A stretch of DNA of 64,000 nucleotides from Porticoccaceae bacterium (GTDB lineage: Bacteria; Pseudomonadota; Gammaproteobacteria; Pseudomonadales; Porticoccaceae): NCBI GenBank assembly GCA_029238255.1, contig JAQWGK010000050.1, positions 62,001-126,000 of the forward strand, read 5' to 3'. A program made the translations under genes and the position numbers. A model generated the notes under the pieces. The model ran no database searches and had not been told where the DNA came from. It saw only the letters and a list, made by a program, of their open reading frames with translations. This document shows, piece by piece, positions 25,993 to 36,072 of this stretch. The first letter of the stretch is position 1. Each line of letters begins with the position of its first letter.

Positions 25993-26280
25993 ATGAAAAT
26001 CTACATTATTAAAAGTCACGACGAAAGCATTTTGGGTAAGGATTTTGAGTGGCTGGATGGCGCCAATGGGAACCTGATTTTTAGCACGCCGCACCGTGAT
26101 ATTGCCCTTAATCAGTTGATAGAACTAAACGCAAAAGATATTAATCTGCGCGCTCAGATTATTGAGTGCGAAGCCGATAAAAAAGGACGTCCAATTATGC
26201 TTTTAGACTCTGCAGCTGCAACCAATTCTGAGCCTTGCAGTTCTGCTCTGGAAGATAGCATTCAGTCTGACGCAGCCTAA
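25993..26280 (+). CDS. Conserved-looking small protein upstream of gshA, unknown function
   Basis: The 95-residue soluble protein (MKIYIIKSHDESILGKDFEWL, acidic C-terminus with two cysteines at about 83 and 6 residues apart from other polar residues) has no domain I recognise. It is 14 bases upstream of gshA, whose ribosome-binding site overlaps its end, so the two are probably co-transcribed. The codon pattern looks like that of neighbouring genes, and no better frame exists on either strand. Confidence 0.6.
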   Translation: MKIYIIKSHDESILGKDFEWLDGANGNLIFSTPHRDIALNQLIELNAKDINLRAQIIECEADKKGRPIMLLDSAAATNSEPCSSALEDSIQSDAA

Positions 26281-26294
26281 TCGGGAGCGTTCGA

Positions 26295-27875
26295 TTGTCT
26301 CTTGAATCCCGCATCCCATTACTGGCCGATGCCGACAGCTCTCTACTGGCCAATATTGTCCGCGGCATCGAAAAAGAAAGCCTGCGTGTTGAGCCCAACG
26401 GTCAGTTGGCTAAAACACCTCACCCCAAGGCATTGGGTTCGGCGTTAACTCATCCGTCAATCACCACTGATTACTCTGAGGCTCTGCTAGAATTTATTAC
26501 TGCGCCCTCTGCGTCCATCGATCAGGTGATCAGTGAACTGGAAGAAATTCATCGCTATACCTACGAGAATATCGACGATGAGCTGCTCTGGGTTAATAGC
26601 ATGCCCTGTCAGCTCGGTGAAGATAGCAGTATTCCGGTGGGTGAATACGGAAGCTCCAATATTGGCCAGATGAAGACGGTCTATCGACTGGGTCTTGGTC
26701 ATCGCTACGGTCGTCTAATGCAGACCATTGCCGGTATTCACTACAACTTTTCCGTCCCCGATTCCCTGTGGCTCAAACTGCAGGCTGATGAGGGTAATCA
26801 GCAGTCTCTGCAGGACTATAAAACCGATGGCTATTTTGCACTGATTCGCAATTTCCGCCGCTATTTCTGGTTGCTGCTGTATCTGTTTGGCGCGGCTCCG
26901 GCGGTGTGTAAAAGCTTTGTCCGCAACCGTGAGCACGATTTACAGCCGGTGGGTAATGATAGCCACAGTCTCTATAAGCCCAATGCGACATCCTTGCGGA
27001 TGGGCAATCTGGGCTATCAGAGTGACGCTCAGAGCTCTCTGATTGTTTGCTATAACGATATTGCCCAGTACACCAGAACGCTTAAGGGTGCACTTGAGAC
27101 CCCTTATAAGCATTACGAACATCTTGGGTTAAAGGATAGTCAGGGCAATTATCAGCAGTTGACGACTAATTTGCTGCAGATCGAAAATGAGTTTTACAGC
27201 CCTATTCGTCCAAAGCGAACCGCGGCTTCTGGCGAGACACCTCTCGAGGCTCTTCACAATAAGGGCGTTGAGTATATCGAGGTGCGCTGTGTGGATTTAA
27301 ATCCGCTGGCGGCCTGTGGTATTGATAAAAAGACTATTCGTTTTCTGGATACTTTTTTGCTGTTCTGTCTGCTTAAAGAGAGCCCGAAAACCAATAACAA
27401 TGAATATCAGCAGATCACCGAAAATCAGCGCCGCACGGTGGCGGATGGTCGCAATTCTGACCTTGAACTTGTCGACGGTGATCAATCGCGAAAACTGGTC
27501 GAGTGGGGGCAGGCTCTGGTTGCTGAAATGCAGCCGGTTGCAACACTGCTCGATAAGGCCAACAATAGCGCTGAATATCAATCTACCCTTGCCACCATGG
27601 GCGAACGTTTGCAGAATAGCAGCCTGACCCCTGCGGCGATCTTGCTCAGTGAGATGCAAGAGAACAATGAGACTTACTACCGTATGGCGATGCGCAAAGC
27701 CGTTGAGCACCGCGAGTATTTCCGCGGTGAAACACTGGCGCCGGAGGTGATTGAAAAGTATCAGCTGTTAGCTGAACAATCACAATTAGAACAACAACAA
27801 ATTGAGGCTTCAGACAGCGTTTCTTTTGATGACTTTCTGGCTGCCTATTACCATCGCGACAGCCTGGTAACCTAG
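26295..27875 (+). CDS. gshA: Glutamate-cysteine ligase
   Basis: GshA forms gamma-glutamylcysteine from glutamate, cysteine and ATP, the controlled step of glutathione synthesis. The 526-residue protein belongs to the E. coli type: GIEKESLRVEPNG near the N-terminus, LTHPSITTDYSEALLEFIT, GHRYGRLMQTIAGIHYNF and VEYIEVRCVDLNP. It starts with TTG at 26295, with GGGAG 9 bases before it. gshB lies 24 kb away. dsbB follows after 21 bases, pairing two thiol-redox genes. Confidence 0.96.
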   Translation: MSLESRIPLLADADSSLLANIVRGIEKESLRVEPNGQLAKTPHPKALGSALTHPSITTDYSEALLEFITAPSASIDQVISELEEIHRYTYENIDDELLWVNSMPCQLGEDSSIPVGEYGSSNIGQMKTVYRLGLGHRYGRLMQTIAGIHYNFSVPDSLWLKLQADEGNQQSLQDYKTDGYFALIRNFRRYFWLLLYLFGAAPAVCKSFVRNREHDLQPVGNDSHSLYKPNATSLRMGNLGYQSDAQSSLIVCYNDIAQYTRTLKGALETPYKHYEHLGLKDSQGNYQQLTTNLLQIENEFYSPIRPKRTAASGETPLEALHNKGVEYIEVRCVDLNPLAACGIDKKTIRFLDTFLLFCLLKESPKTNNNEYQQITENQRRTVADGRNSDLELVDGDQSRKLVEWGQALVAEMQPVATLLDKANNSAEYQSTLATMGERLQNSSLTPAAILLSEMQENNETYYRMAMRKAVEHREYFRGETLAPEVIEKYQLLAEQSQLEQQQIEASDSVSFDDFLAAYYHRDSLVT

Positions 27876-27896
27876 ACCAACACTTGGGAGTGAACC

Positions 27897-28388
27897 GTGA
27901 ATCTGCCTGATTACCGAACTATTAATCTATTGATGGCCGCCGCCTGTGCCGGGCTTATTGCCATCGCGATCTTCTACTTCCAGAATCATCTCGGTCTTGA
28001 GCCCTGCTATCTCTGTATTACTCAGCGGGTCTTTGTTATTGCGGTGGGGGTGATTTTCCTACTGGCAGCCGTTAACAACCCTGCGGCCAAAGGGCGCAAA
28101 ATCTATGCAGCTCTTGTGGGCGCTATGGCCGCTATCGGCGGTTTCTTCTCGATTAAACAGCTGTGGCTGCAGAATTTGCCGGAAGACAAGGTTCCCGCCT
28201 GTGGCCCGCCGGTTGATTACATCTTTGATGCATTCTCTGCTTCAGAGGCGATTTCGATGTTATTGCGCGGCGATGGCAACTGTGCCGAGGTTCAGTGGCA
28301 ACTTCTCGGTCTAAGTATGCCGGGCTGGGTACTGTTAAGCTTTGTTGGCTTTATTGCCGTGGCTGTTTTCCAGTTCCTGCGCAAGTGA
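27897..28388 (+). CDS. dsbB: DsbB disulfide oxidoreductase
   Basis: DsbB re-oxidises DsbA in the periplasm and passes electrons to ubiquinone. The 163-residue protein has four membrane helices and both cysteine pairs: C37/C40 (EPCYLC) in the first periplasmic loop, and C102 (VPACGPP) and C129 (DGNCAEV) in the second. It starts with GTG, 6 bases after GGGAG, and is 21 bases downstream of gshA. No dsbA is in the window. Confidence 0.95.
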   Translation: MNLPDYRTINLLMAAACAGLIAIAIFYFQNHLGLEPCYLCITQRVFVIAVGVIFLLAAVNNPAAKGRKIYAALVGAMAAIGGFFSIKQLWLQNLPEDKVPACGPPVDYIFDAFSASEAISMLLRGDGNCAEVQWQLLGLSMPGWVLLSFVGFIAVAVFQFLRK

Positions 28389-28534
28389 TTTACCCTGCGC
28401 TGCAGCCAAAATAACCCCTATATTTTTACTTTTTGAGTCTTGCCGGTCAGCTTTTTCTTTGCCTGACTATTTCTTCTTGCTGGCAAAACAAAGTACACTG
28501 ATTTTCCACAAGGGAGTGATGAGGCTAGGAACGC

Positions 28535-29020
28535 ATGTTAAAAGATCTGCAAAAATTGAAGTTACACTGGGGCGGTGTCAGCGATATCGTCGACCGCTGG
28601 TTAGAAGAACGCCGCGAACTGTTGGTTAAGTACTGTGACCTGATTGAAATCCACGATTTCGACAGTGCTAATAAAAACCACGGAGAAAAGCTAAAAGACT
28701 TTTGCGAGGTGATGGTAGATTACGTCTCCGTCGGGCATTTTGAGGTCTACGAAGAGCTGGTTAAAGAGGCTCAGGCTTTTAGCGATAAAGACGGCCTCCG
28801 AGTCGGTGCCGATCTAATGGATAAGATCCAACCTTCAACCGAAGCGGTTTTGGACTTCAATGATAAGTATCTGGCGACAGATGATCTCGACAGCCTGTCC
28901 GTTGACCTTTCAACGGTGGGTGAGTCGCTGGAAATGCGCTTTGAGTGCGAGGACAAGATGATTGAAGTTCTGCACAGTGCTCACCTCTTTGAGTTGGAGC
29001 AGTCCACAGCTTCAGCCTAA
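28535..29020 (+). CDS. rsd: Rsd/AlgQ family regulator of RNA polymerase sigma-70
   Basis: Rsd binds sigma-70 region 4 and shifts polymerase toward alternative sigma factors in stationary phase; in Pseudomonas the homologue is AlgQ. The 161-residue helical protein has the family pattern LHWGGVSDIVDRWLEERRELLVKYC, LKDFCEVMVDYVSVGHFEVYEEL and a C-terminal FECEDKMIEVLH. AGGAAC lies before the ATG. Downstream is a strong symmetrical terminator. The 146-base spacer before it likely holds its promoter, but I see no clear consensus. Confidence 0.92.
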   Translation: MLKDLQKLKLHWGGVSDIVDRWLEERRELLVKYCDLIEIHDFDSANKNHGEKLKDFCEVMVDYVSVGHFEVYEELVKEAQAFSDKDGLRVGADLMDKIQPSTEAVLDFNDKYLATDDLDSLSVDLSTVGESLEMRFECEDKMIEVLHSAHLFELEQSTASA

Positions 29021-29060
29021 GCGGTAATAACGGTAGTTGATTGGCATTGAGCTGATACAA

Positions 29061-29090
29061 AAAAGCCCCGACTAGTCGGGGCTTTTTACG
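29061..29090. terminator. Bidirectional terminator between rsd and the FKBP gene
   Basis: AAAAGCCCCGA (29061-29071), loop CTAG, TCGGGGCTTTT (29076-29086): a perfect 11-bp stem flanked by an A-run and a T-run, good on both strands. It separates the convergent genes. Confidence 0.92.
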
Positions 29091-29128
29091 TCTGGCAGAT
29101 AGCTTAAATTATTAGTTTAAACGCTCGG

Positions 29129-29872
29129 CTAGCCTTCAGTGCTGATATTGGCTTTTAACAGCTCAACTTCAAAAATCAGTGTCTGGTTAGGTCCTATTGG
29201 GCCTGTGCCACCGGGGCCATAAGCCAAATCTGCAGGAATATAGAGCTCCCACTTGGATCCTTCTGCCATCAGTTGCAGTGCTTCAGTCCAGCCGGCAATT
29301 ACCTGAGTAACACCAAACTGCGCTGGTACGCCGCGCTTGATTGAGCTGTCGAACTCTGTACCGTCGAGCAGACGACCGGCATAGTGCACTTCTACGGTGC
29401 TCTCAGCGGTTGGCACAGCGCCTTCGCCACTGGTGAGAACTCTGTACTGCAATCCGCTGTCAGTAGTGACTACACCTTCTTTGGCGCCATTGGCAGCGAG
29501 GAATTCAGTACCTTCTTTAAGGTTGCCTTCCGCAGCCACAGCCATTGATTCAGCGGCCTGCTTTTGCTGCTCTTCTTGCTTGGCAGTCATTTGTGCCTGA
29601 AATTCAGTGACAGTTTCAGCGATCACTTCTTCGCTAATAGCAGGGTCATTGCTGGCCAGGCCATCCGAAAAGCCGAGGTCATAAGCGGCTTGGTCTAGCT
29701 CGATAGGCGCTGTGCTCGCAGCACTCTGCATACCCATGAGATAGCTTACTCTCTGCTCCAGCGTGCTCAGCTCAACGGTTGTTGCCGCCGCGTCAGTTGC
29801 CGGATCAGCTGATTGCTCACAAGCGGCCAATGTAAAAAGCATAGCCATGGGTAATATTTTTACGATCTTCAT
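29129..29872 (-). CDS. FKBP-type peptidyl-prolyl isomerase lipoprotein (FkpA/Mip-like)
   Basis: The 247-residue protein has a lipoprotein signal (MLFTLAAC, lipidated C18), a helical dimerisation region (about 35-120, SYLMGMQSAASTAPIELDQ and a Gln/Glu-rich coiled stretch) and a C-terminal FKBP domain (about 140-240: VHYAGRLLDGTEFDSS, then PADLAYGPGG and LIFEVELL). It should be a periplasmic folding catalyst, anchored in a membrane. AAGGAAA lies ahead of the ATG. FkpA is soluble in E. coli, so the lipid anchor is a Mip-like trait. Confidence 0.92.
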   Translation of the reverse strand: MKIVKILPMAMLFTLAACEQSADPATDAAATTVELSTLEQRVSYLMGMQSAASTAPIELDQAAYDLGFSDGLASNDPAISEEVIAETVTEFQAQMTAKQEEQQKQAAESMAVAAEGNLKEGTEFLAANGAKEGVVTTDSGLQYRVLTSGEGAVPTAESTVEVHYAGRLLDGTEFDSSIKRGVPAQFGVTQVIAGWTEALQLMAEGSKWELYIPADLAYGPGGTGPIGPNQTLIFEVELLKANISTEG

Positions 29873-29983
29873 ACTATTTTCCTTAATATTAAATGCGACC
29901 GCTAAGCCGCAACGTTAGTAAACCAATACATTAATCTGTGAATTAATGGCTGAAGTTTAAGCCATTTCCAACTACATAGTCGA

Positions 29984-30679
29984 CTATTCTATTTTGCCGT
30001 AGAGTAAATCCCAGACACCGTGGCCGAGACGCTCTCCGCGTTTTTCAAACTTGGTCAGAGGCCGATAATCCGGTCGCTCTGAATACTGCTGCTTACCGAT
30101 AGCGTTTTTAAAGCCCGGTGCCTCTTCAAGAACTTCAAGCATCTGCTCTGCATAGTGCTCCCAGTCTGTTGCCATATGCAGAACCCCTTCTGGCTTCAGT
30201 TTCTGGCGAATTAACTGGATAAATTCTGGCTGCACGATACGCCGCTTGTTGTGTTTCTTCTTATGCCAGGGATCTGGAAAATAGAGCTGGAGCCGGTGCA
30301 GGCTGTCAGCCGGTATACATTCATTGAGGACATCATTGGCATCGGCGAGATAGACTCGCAGGTTTGGCAATTCCTCAAGTCTGGCGCTGTTAATCAGCCT
30401 GCCAACACCCGGAGGATGTACCTCTATACCAATAAAGTCCTTATCCGGCTCGGCGCTGACCATCTCCAGTAACGAGTCACCCATACCAAAACCTATCTCG
30501 ACCACTAGAGGCGCGACACGGCCAAAGATTTTCTCGGCATCAATAAGGCCGTCATCCAGTTTCAAACCATAGAATGGCCAACTAGTTTCAAAGGCATTGC
30601 GCTGACCTTCGGTCATACGTCCGGCGCGAACCACGTAACTGCGGATCGATTTTTTTCGGTATTCGGGTTTAATTTCCAT
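29984..30679 (-). CDS. trmB: tRNA (guanine-N7-)-methyltransferase
   Basis: TrmB makes m7G46 in tRNA variable loops. The 231-residue protein has the SAM loop [27 protein letters not shown], the catalytic-region motif [15 protein letters not shown] and the C-terminal [17 protein letters not shown]. Its start overlaps the end of the DUF423 gene by 11 bases, so translation may be coupled. The neighbouring rpoH has its own terminator upstream. Confidence 0.96.
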   Translation of the reverse strand: MEIKPEYRKKSIRSYVVRAGRMTEGQRNAFETSWPFYGLKLDDGLIDAEKIFGRVAPLVVEIGFGMGDSLLEMVSAEPDKDFIGIEVHPPGVGRLINSARLEELPNLRVYLADANDVLNECIPADSLHRLQLYFPDPWHKKKHNKRRIVQPEFIQLIRQKLKPEGVLHMATDWEHYAEQMLEVLEEAPGFKNAIGKQQYSERPDYRPLTKFEKRGERLGHGVWDLLYGKIE

Positions 30680-31046
30680 TATTTTTTGGGCTTTTTGCAG
30701 TGATCAATAGTAGCCAGCCGACAATAAATGCGCTGCCTCCAAATGGGGTCAACAATCCGATAGCACTAATGCTGGTTAGGGCAATGGTGTAAAGCGAACC
30801 AGAGAAGAGAACTATACCGAGCAGAAAACTGCGCGCGACCCACAGCAGACGGCGTTCACAGAGGGGTAAATTGATAATCGCGAGCAGTGCCAGGGTATGA
30901 ATAAAATGATATTGAACGGCTGTCTGGTAGGTCTGCAACTGCACTTCGGACAGCTGCGGCTTTAGTCCATGGGCGGCAAAAGCGCCCAGTGCCACGGCCA
31001 ACGCGCCACAGACGGCGGTTATTTTAATCCAGAGTAATTTATTCAT
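30669..31046 (-). CDS. DUF423 family membrane protein (YgdD-like)
   Basis: The 125-residue protein has four hydrophobic helices with the DUF423 signature [14 protein letters not shown] and [16 protein letters not shown] near the N-terminus, then [12 protein letters not shown] and [15 protein letters not shown]. The family is widespread and functionally uncharacterised. It precedes trmB with an 11-base overlap, and the rpoH terminator lies just upstream. Confidence 0.92.
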   Translation of the reverse strand: MNKLLWIKITAVCGALAVALGAFAAHGLKPQLSEVQLQTYQTAVQYHFIHTLALLAIINLPLCERRLLWVARSFLLGIVLFSGSLYTIALTSISAIGLLTPFGGSAFIVGWLLLITAKSPKNNGN

Positions 31047-31052
31047 AGCAAT

Positions 31053-31077
31053 AAAAAAGCCGCATTGAGCGGCTTTT
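31053..31077 (-). terminator. rpoH terminator
   Basis: On the minus strand AAAAGCCGC, loop TCAAT, GCGGCTTTT followed by TT forms a 9-bp stem with a continuous T-run. It lies 36 bases past the rpoH stop and before the DUF423 start. Confidence 0.88.
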
Positions 31078-31112
31078 GATCTCTTTTAAACAGTTTCTCT
31101 TACAAATTTACC

Positions 31113-31967
31113 TTAGGCTTCCATTAACCCGCGTACTTTTTTCATCGCGTTCTTTTCCAACTGGCGAATGCGCTCGGCTGAGACACCGTATTCAGCGGCC
31201 AACTCATGGAGTGTTGCCTTTTTATCACTTAACCAGCGACGAAAGATAATATCGCGACTGCGATCGTCGAGATTCTTCACCGCATCGGCCAGGCGGGCGT
31301 TGTTGTCCCCTTCCCAGTCATCGTTTTCGGCAAGCTCTGCGGGATCGGCACTCTTGTCTTCAAGGAAGTAGACCGGTGCATAGGAATTATTGTCGTCGTC
31401 ATCATCGGTCGGTGCGTCAAAGGCTGAATCACGCGCGGTAAGGCGCATTTCCATTTCCATAACATCTTTGACCTGAACACCGAGATCTTCTGCCACGGCT
31501 TCAGCTTCATCGGCGGTCAGCCACTGCAGCTGTTTTTTCGCACTGCGCAGATTAAAGAACAGCTTGCGCTGTGCTTTGGTGGTGGCGATTTTAACAATTC
31601 GCCAGTTGCGCAGAATAAATTCGTGGATTTCGGCTTTGATCCAGTGCACTGCAAAAGAGACCAGACGTACGCCTTTTTCAGGATTAAAGCGTCGAACCGC
31701 TTTCATCAGGCCAACATTACCCTCTTGGATAAGATCGGCTAGGGGCAGGCCATAACCATTGTAGGACCGGGCGATATGCACGACAAATCGGAGGTGGGCC
31801 ATAACCATACGACGAGCTGCGTCGAGGTCTTCATCATAGTAGAGGGACTCACCGAGGGCGCGCTCTTCGTCAATGGTAAGCATGGGCACGGTCGCAGTAC
31901 CCTGAATGTACGCATTCAGGTTGCCGCCGGGTGCCATCCACTCCATAGTTTGAAGGGCTTTACTCAT
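31113..31967 (-). CDS. rpoH: RNA polymerase sigma-32 (heat shock)
   Basis: RpoH directs transcription of chaperone and protease genes. The 284-residue protein has region 2 ([26 protein letters not shown] and the -10 recognition [18 protein letters not shown]), the RpoH box at about 132-141 ([10 protein letters not shown]) and region 4 ([21 protein letters not shown]). An acidic, Asn-rich stretch (DDDDDNNS) lies between regions 3 and 4. GAGAG precedes the ATG. It stands just downstream of ftsEX, as in most gammaproteobacteria. Confidence 0.97.
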   Translation of the reverse strand: MSKALQTMEWMAPGGNLNAYIQGTATVPMLTIDEERALGESLYYDEDLDAARRMVMAHLRFVVHIARSYNGYGLPLADLIQEGNVGLMKAVRRFNPEKGVRLVSFAVHWIKAEIHEFILRNWRIVKIATTKAQRKLFFNLRSAKKQLQWLTADEAEAVAEDLGVQVKDVMEMEMRLTARDSAFDAPTDDDDDNNSYAPVYFLEDKSADPAELAENDDWEGDNNARLADAVKNLDDRSRDIIFRRWLSDKKATLHELAAEYGVSAERIRQLEKNAMKKVRGLMEA

Positions 31968-32088
31968 AAGTCTCTCATTTGATTATCGGTCGACCATTCT
32001 ATCATTAATCAATTGGTGGTTCCTAGCCCCTAAAAGTTCCCCCTAGAGAGCTGTTTTACAGGGCTTTTTTTGCTATTTATTACTATTT

Positions 32089-33075
32089 TTAGCGCGGCTT
32101 GATATCGCGCATATGCTGGCTCACAGAGATCCAGGCACCGGCTAAACCAACGCTGCCGCCAATAACCAACAGCGCGGCAAATCCTGAGAGCCCGAGACCC
32201 GACAATCTGAACTGGCTCTGATAGAGGCTGGCCAGATCATTGACCGAGGGTTCTAACCAAAACCCCAAACCAATCAGCATCAGGGCACCGATCAGGGCGC
32301 CAAAAAAGCCAAATAGCAGCCCGGTATAGAGAAATGGCCTGCGCACATAGGCATCGGTGCCGCCGACTAGCTTAACAATAATAATTTCATCTCGACGGCT
32401 TTGGATCGCCAGTCGAATGGTGTTGCCAACGACAAGAATCACGCCCATGCCCAGTGCCGCGGCCAGAGCGAGTACTAACTTTCTGCCCATATCCAGCAGC
32501 GCATCGAGCCGGCTCAGCCACTCCATATCCAGCTGCACATCATCTACCAGCGTTATCTGACGGATTTCGGCAACCAGTTTGGCGGAATCATTTAATAACA
32601 GCGGCTGAACCAAAAAGGCATCGGGAAGCGGGTTTTCATCCAGATATTGCAGCGCCGAACCAAATCCGGACTGGGCATTAAATTCTTCCAGTGCGGTCTG
32701 GGCTGAGATATAGCTGACTGAGCTAACGCCGGACAATTTACCCAGCTGCTCACCGAGCTTCTCAATTGCCACGGGGCGTGCACCCTTTTTCACAAACACG
32801 GTAATCTGTGCCGAAGACTCAACCCCGCCACTTAGCTGGCGAATATTCTCCACGCTGATATACAGCGCGGTGGGTAGCGTTAGGGCGATGGCTATAACCA
32901 GAACGGTCAATAATGTCTGCAGCGGCTCGCGCAACATTTTTGCGAAGCTGCTCTGCAATGTTGTGCGATGGTGATATTTATAGCCGCGCCACTTATCCAG
33001 GCGACTCACGGTGCTGCCACGGGCACCCCGTTTTGCGTGTTGGGAATCACGTGCTGTCTGCTTAGTCGAGGCCAT
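32089..33075 (-). CDS. ftsX: FtsX, cell-division ABC transporter permease
   Basis: FtsX, with FtsE, links divisome assembly to activation of septal peptidoglycan amidases. The 328-residue protein has a basic cytoplasmic N-tail, TM1 (LLTVLVIAIALTLPTALYI), a large periplasmic loop (about 85-210) and three C-terminal membrane helices. ATG 33075 is chosen because GAGGTG sits upstream of it; it overlaps ftsE by 14 bases. An in-frame start at 33087 is possible. The order ftsY-ftsE-ftsX is standard. Confidence 0.94.
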   Translation of the reverse strand: MASTKQTARDSQHAKRGARGSTVSRLDKWRGYKYHHRTTLQSSFAKMLREPLQTLLTVLVIAIALTLPTALYISVENIRQLSGGVESSAQITVFVKKGARPVAIEKLGEQLGKLSGVSSVSYISAQTALEEFNAQSGFGSALQYLDENPLPDAFLVQPLLLNDSAKLVAEIRQITLVDDVQLDMEWLSRLDALLDMGRKLVLALAAALGMGVILVVGNTIRLAIQSRRDEIIIVKLVGGTDAYVRRPFLYTGLLFGFFGALIGALMLIGLGFWLEPSVNDLASLYQSQFRLSGLGLSGFAALLVIGGSVGLAGAWISVSQHMRDIKPR

Positions 33076-33739
33076 GTGCCACCTCATCCAGTTCTAGCTC
33101 TCCCTGATTGAGACGCATAATGCGCATATTCATTTTATTAATCAGGCTGATATCGTGGGTGGCAACCAGAACGGTGACACCGACATCCTGAAAGCGTCTA
33201 AATAGCGCCATAATTTCAGCGGATAGCTGTGGATCCAGATTACCGGTCGGCTCATCGGCCAGGAGTATTTTTGGCTTGTGCACCACGGCTCGGGCTATAC
33301 CGACCCGCTGCTGTTCACCCCCGGAGAGCTCTATTGGCGACTGCTTTTCCCTGTCGAGCAGACCGACACTATCCAGCGCTGCACGCACTCTGCGACCAAT
33401 CTCACTGGGCGAGTAACCCGATACCTGCAGCGGCAGAGCGACATTGTCGAATACCGTACGATCAAACAGCAGCTGGTGATTCTGGAAGACCACGCCAAGT
33501 TGGCGGCGGTAAAAGGGAATTCTGGATTTTGCCAAGCGATTGAGGTTTTTGCCATTAATCAGCAAATTGCCTGCGGTGGGTCGCTCGATAAGCATTAATA
33601 GTTTCAGCAGCGTACTCTTACCGGCACCAGAGTGTCCGGTAAGAAAGGCCATTTCACCGCTGTCCATTTCAAAGCTGACATTGCGCAGAGCTTCGAAACC
33701 GCCGGTGTAGCGTTTGCTGAGATTATCAAAACGTATCAT
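33062..33739 (-). CDS. ftsE: FtsE, cell-division ABC transporter ATPase
   Basis: The 225-residue ATPase has Walker [10 protein letters not shown], the Q-loop region (VVFQNHQLL), signature [12 protein letters not shown], Walker B ([13 protein letters not shown]) and the H-loop ([10 protein letters not shown]). It drives conformational change in FtsX at the division site. It is 6 bases from the ftsY stop and overlaps ftsX, so the three are one operon. Confidence 0.97.
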   Translation of the reverse strand: MIRFDNLSKRYTGGFEALRNVSFEMDSGEMAFLTGHSGAGKSTLLKLLMLIERPTAGNLLINGKNLNRLAKSRIPFYRRQLGVVFQNHQLLFDRTVFDNVALPLQVSGYSPSEIGRRVRAALDSVGLLDREKQSPIELSGGEQQRVGIARAVVHKPKILLADEPTGNLDPQLSAEIMALFRRFQDVGVTVLVATHDISLINKMNMRIMRLNQGELELDEVAHGLD

Positions 33740-33745
33740 AAAAGA

Positions 33746-34831
33746 TTAATTGCCCTGATTAGCGCCCTCTTCGGATGGACTGGCTTGAGTGAGCAGTGCC
33801 GATACAAAGTCCTCGGCAATAAATGGCTGCAGATCATCCTGCCCCTCACCAACGCCAACAAAGCGAATGGGGACAGAGAATTTCTCAGCCAGCGCAAAAA
33901 TAACCCCGCCCTTTGCGGTGCCATCGAGCTTGGTCAGCGCTATGCCGGTTACGCCGGCGGTAGCGTGGAATTCGGCCATCTGTGCCACTGCATTCTGACC
34001 GGTACCGGCATCCAACACCAGCAGGACTTCATGGGGCGCAGCAGCATCAAGTTTGCTGGCAACTCTGCGGACCTTTTTCAATTCTTCCATTAGATTGCTT
34101 TTATTGTGCAGTCGGCCTGCGGTGTCGGCGAGAATCACATCGATATTTTTTGCTCGCGCTGATTCAATGGCATCAAAGATAACCGAGGCGCTATCGGCAC
34201 CCGTATGCTGAGCCACCACAGGAATCTGATTGCGCTCACCCCAGACCTGAAGCTGTTCAACTGCGGCGGCTCTAAAAGTATCTCCGGCGGCCAGCATCAC
34301 TGATTTACCCTGTTGCTGCAGCTGTCGTGCAAGCTTGCCAATGGTGGTGGTCTTGCCGACCCCATTAACGCCGACCACTAGAATCACATAGGGGCCAGTT
34401 TCGCTCGCTGGTTCCATTAACTGCTCGCTGCTGGCGAGCTTTTCCAGAAGAATCTCGTGCAGTGCTGCCTGCAGAGCTGCGCCGTCTTTAAGCGCCGCTC
34501 GGCTTGAACGCTCAGTGAGCTCGGCAATAATCTGAGTGGTTGCTTCGATACCTACATCGGCCATCAGCAACAGTGTTTCAAGTTCATCGAAGATATTTGC
34601 ATCAATGGTTTTAGCACCGAGAAATAAATCACCCAACCCTCTGCTCGTTCGCGACAGGGCGCGCTGCATTATGGCGCGCAGGCTATTGGCCGGAGGTACG
34701 CTGACCGCGGGTACCTTAGTCTCGTCAGAAGGGTCGACTTCTGCCTGAACTGGCTTGTCGCGTTTAAAGCGATCCAGAAAGCTGCGTTTTTTCTTTTCTT
34801 CGGGCTGATTATCGATTGAATTTGAGTCCAT
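33746..34831 (-). CDS. ftsY: FtsY, signal recognition particle receptor
   Basis: FtsY docks SRP-ribosome complexes at the inner membrane. The 361-residue GTPase has a short basic/acidic N-terminal A region (about 1-45), the N domain helices and a G domain: VVGVNGVGKTTTIGKLA, GDTFRAAAVEQL, ILADTAGRLHNKSNLMEEL and TKLDGTAKGG. The A domain is much shorter than in E. coli, as in many marine gammaproteobacteria. The first gene of ftsY-ftsE-ftsX; divergent from rsmD across a spacer with a 10-bp tandem repeat. Confidence 0.96.
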   Translation of the reverse strand: MDSNSIDNQPEEKKKRSFLDRFKRDKPVQAEVDPSDETKVPAVSVPPANSLRAIMQRALSRTSRGLGDLFLGAKTIDANIFDELETLLLMADVGIEATTQIIAELTERSSRAALKDGAALQAALHEILLEKLASSEQLMEPASETGPYVILVVGVNGVGKTTTIGKLARQLQQQGKSVMLAAGDTFRAAAVEQLQVWGERNQIPVVAQHTGADSASVIFDAIESARAKNIDVILADTAGRLHNKSNLMEELKKVRRVASKLDAAAPHEVLLVLDAGTGQNAVAQMAEFHATAGVTGIALTKLDGTAKGGVIFALAEKFSVPIRFVGVGEGQDDLQPFIAEDFVSALLTQASPSEEGANQGN

Positions 34832-34900
34832 TAATGTTCATTTTTAAATGTGGTTATATTCTGGTGTATCCTACCATCTAGACTTTTTAAAATGCTTAAA

Positions 34901-34920
34901 AAAGTGATTAAAAGTGATTA
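34901..34920 (+). repeat. Exact 10-bp tandem duplication upstream of rsmD
   Basis: AAAGTGATTA occurs twice in a row (34901-34910, 34911-34920), ending 15 bases before the rsmD TTG and just before its AAAAGGAG ribosome-binding site. It lies in the shared ftsY/rsmD control region. Confidence 0.8.
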
Positions 34921-34935
34921 AAAAGGAGCGCCCAT

Positions 34936-35508
34936 TTGGCGACCAAGCAACAAATTCGAATTATCGCCGGTAAATGGCGCAGCCGTCAGCTGCGGTTTCC
35001 CGATATCCCGGGATTGCGACCCACTGGAGATCGCATCCGCGAGACGCTCTTTAACTGGCTGGCGCCCAATATCTCTGGCTCGCGCTGTGTGGATTTATTT
35101 AGCGGTTCCGGCGCGCTCTGTTTTGAGGCCCTGTCTCGTGGTGCAGTTCACTGTCTGGCACTTGAACAGCACCCCAAAGCCATCACCTGCTTAACCGAAA
35201 GCAAATCGCTACTGAATGCATCAGAGCTGACTATTGCCCACAAAGATACTCTTCAGTATCTGCAGCAGAGTCCGGACAAGCCCTACGATATAGTCTTTGT
35301 TGATCCTCCCTTTGATTTAAATTTAATCAATCAGGTCTGTTCTCTTTTAGAGGCTAATAACTGGATTGCCAGCGGTGGGGCTATCTATTGTGAGCTGCCG
35401 GTTGAGCAGAAAAACTTTGCGCCACCGGCCAATTGGCAGGTGTTGCGCAATAAGGCGACCAGTGGCGTAAACTACATACTCTTTTCTCGCATTGAGCCCA
35501 AGGCTTAA
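34936..35508 (+). CDS. rsmD: 16S rRNA (guanine-966-N2)-methyltransferase
   Basis: RsmD methylates G966 of 16S rRNA in assembled 30S particles. The 190-residue protein has IIAGKWRSRQLRFPD at the start, RPTGDRIRETLFNWL, the SAM loop CVDLFSGSGALCFEALSRG and the catalytic motif FVDPPFDL. Translation begins at TTG 34936, 7 bases after AAGGAG. coaD follows after 42 bases, the usual rsmD-coaD order. Confidence 0.95.
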   Translation: MATKQQIRIIAGKWRSRQLRFPDIPGLRPTGDRIRETLFNWLAPNISGSRCVDLFSGSGALCFEALSRGAVHCLALEQHPKAITCLTESKSLLNASELTIAHKDTLQYLQQSPDKPYDIVFVDPPFDLNLINQVCSLLEANNWIASGGAIYCELPVEQKNFAPPANWQVLRNKATSGVNYILFSRIEPKA

Positions 35509-36027
<519 letters not shown>

Positions 36028-36072
36028 CCCGCTAACTCAGTTTATTTAGCCTTTATTTGAGTTTTATTTTGT

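Noticed and set aside
32030-32088. Terminator after ftsX
   Set aside because: The possible stem near 32047-32068 pairs poorly and has no U-run in the ftsX direction.
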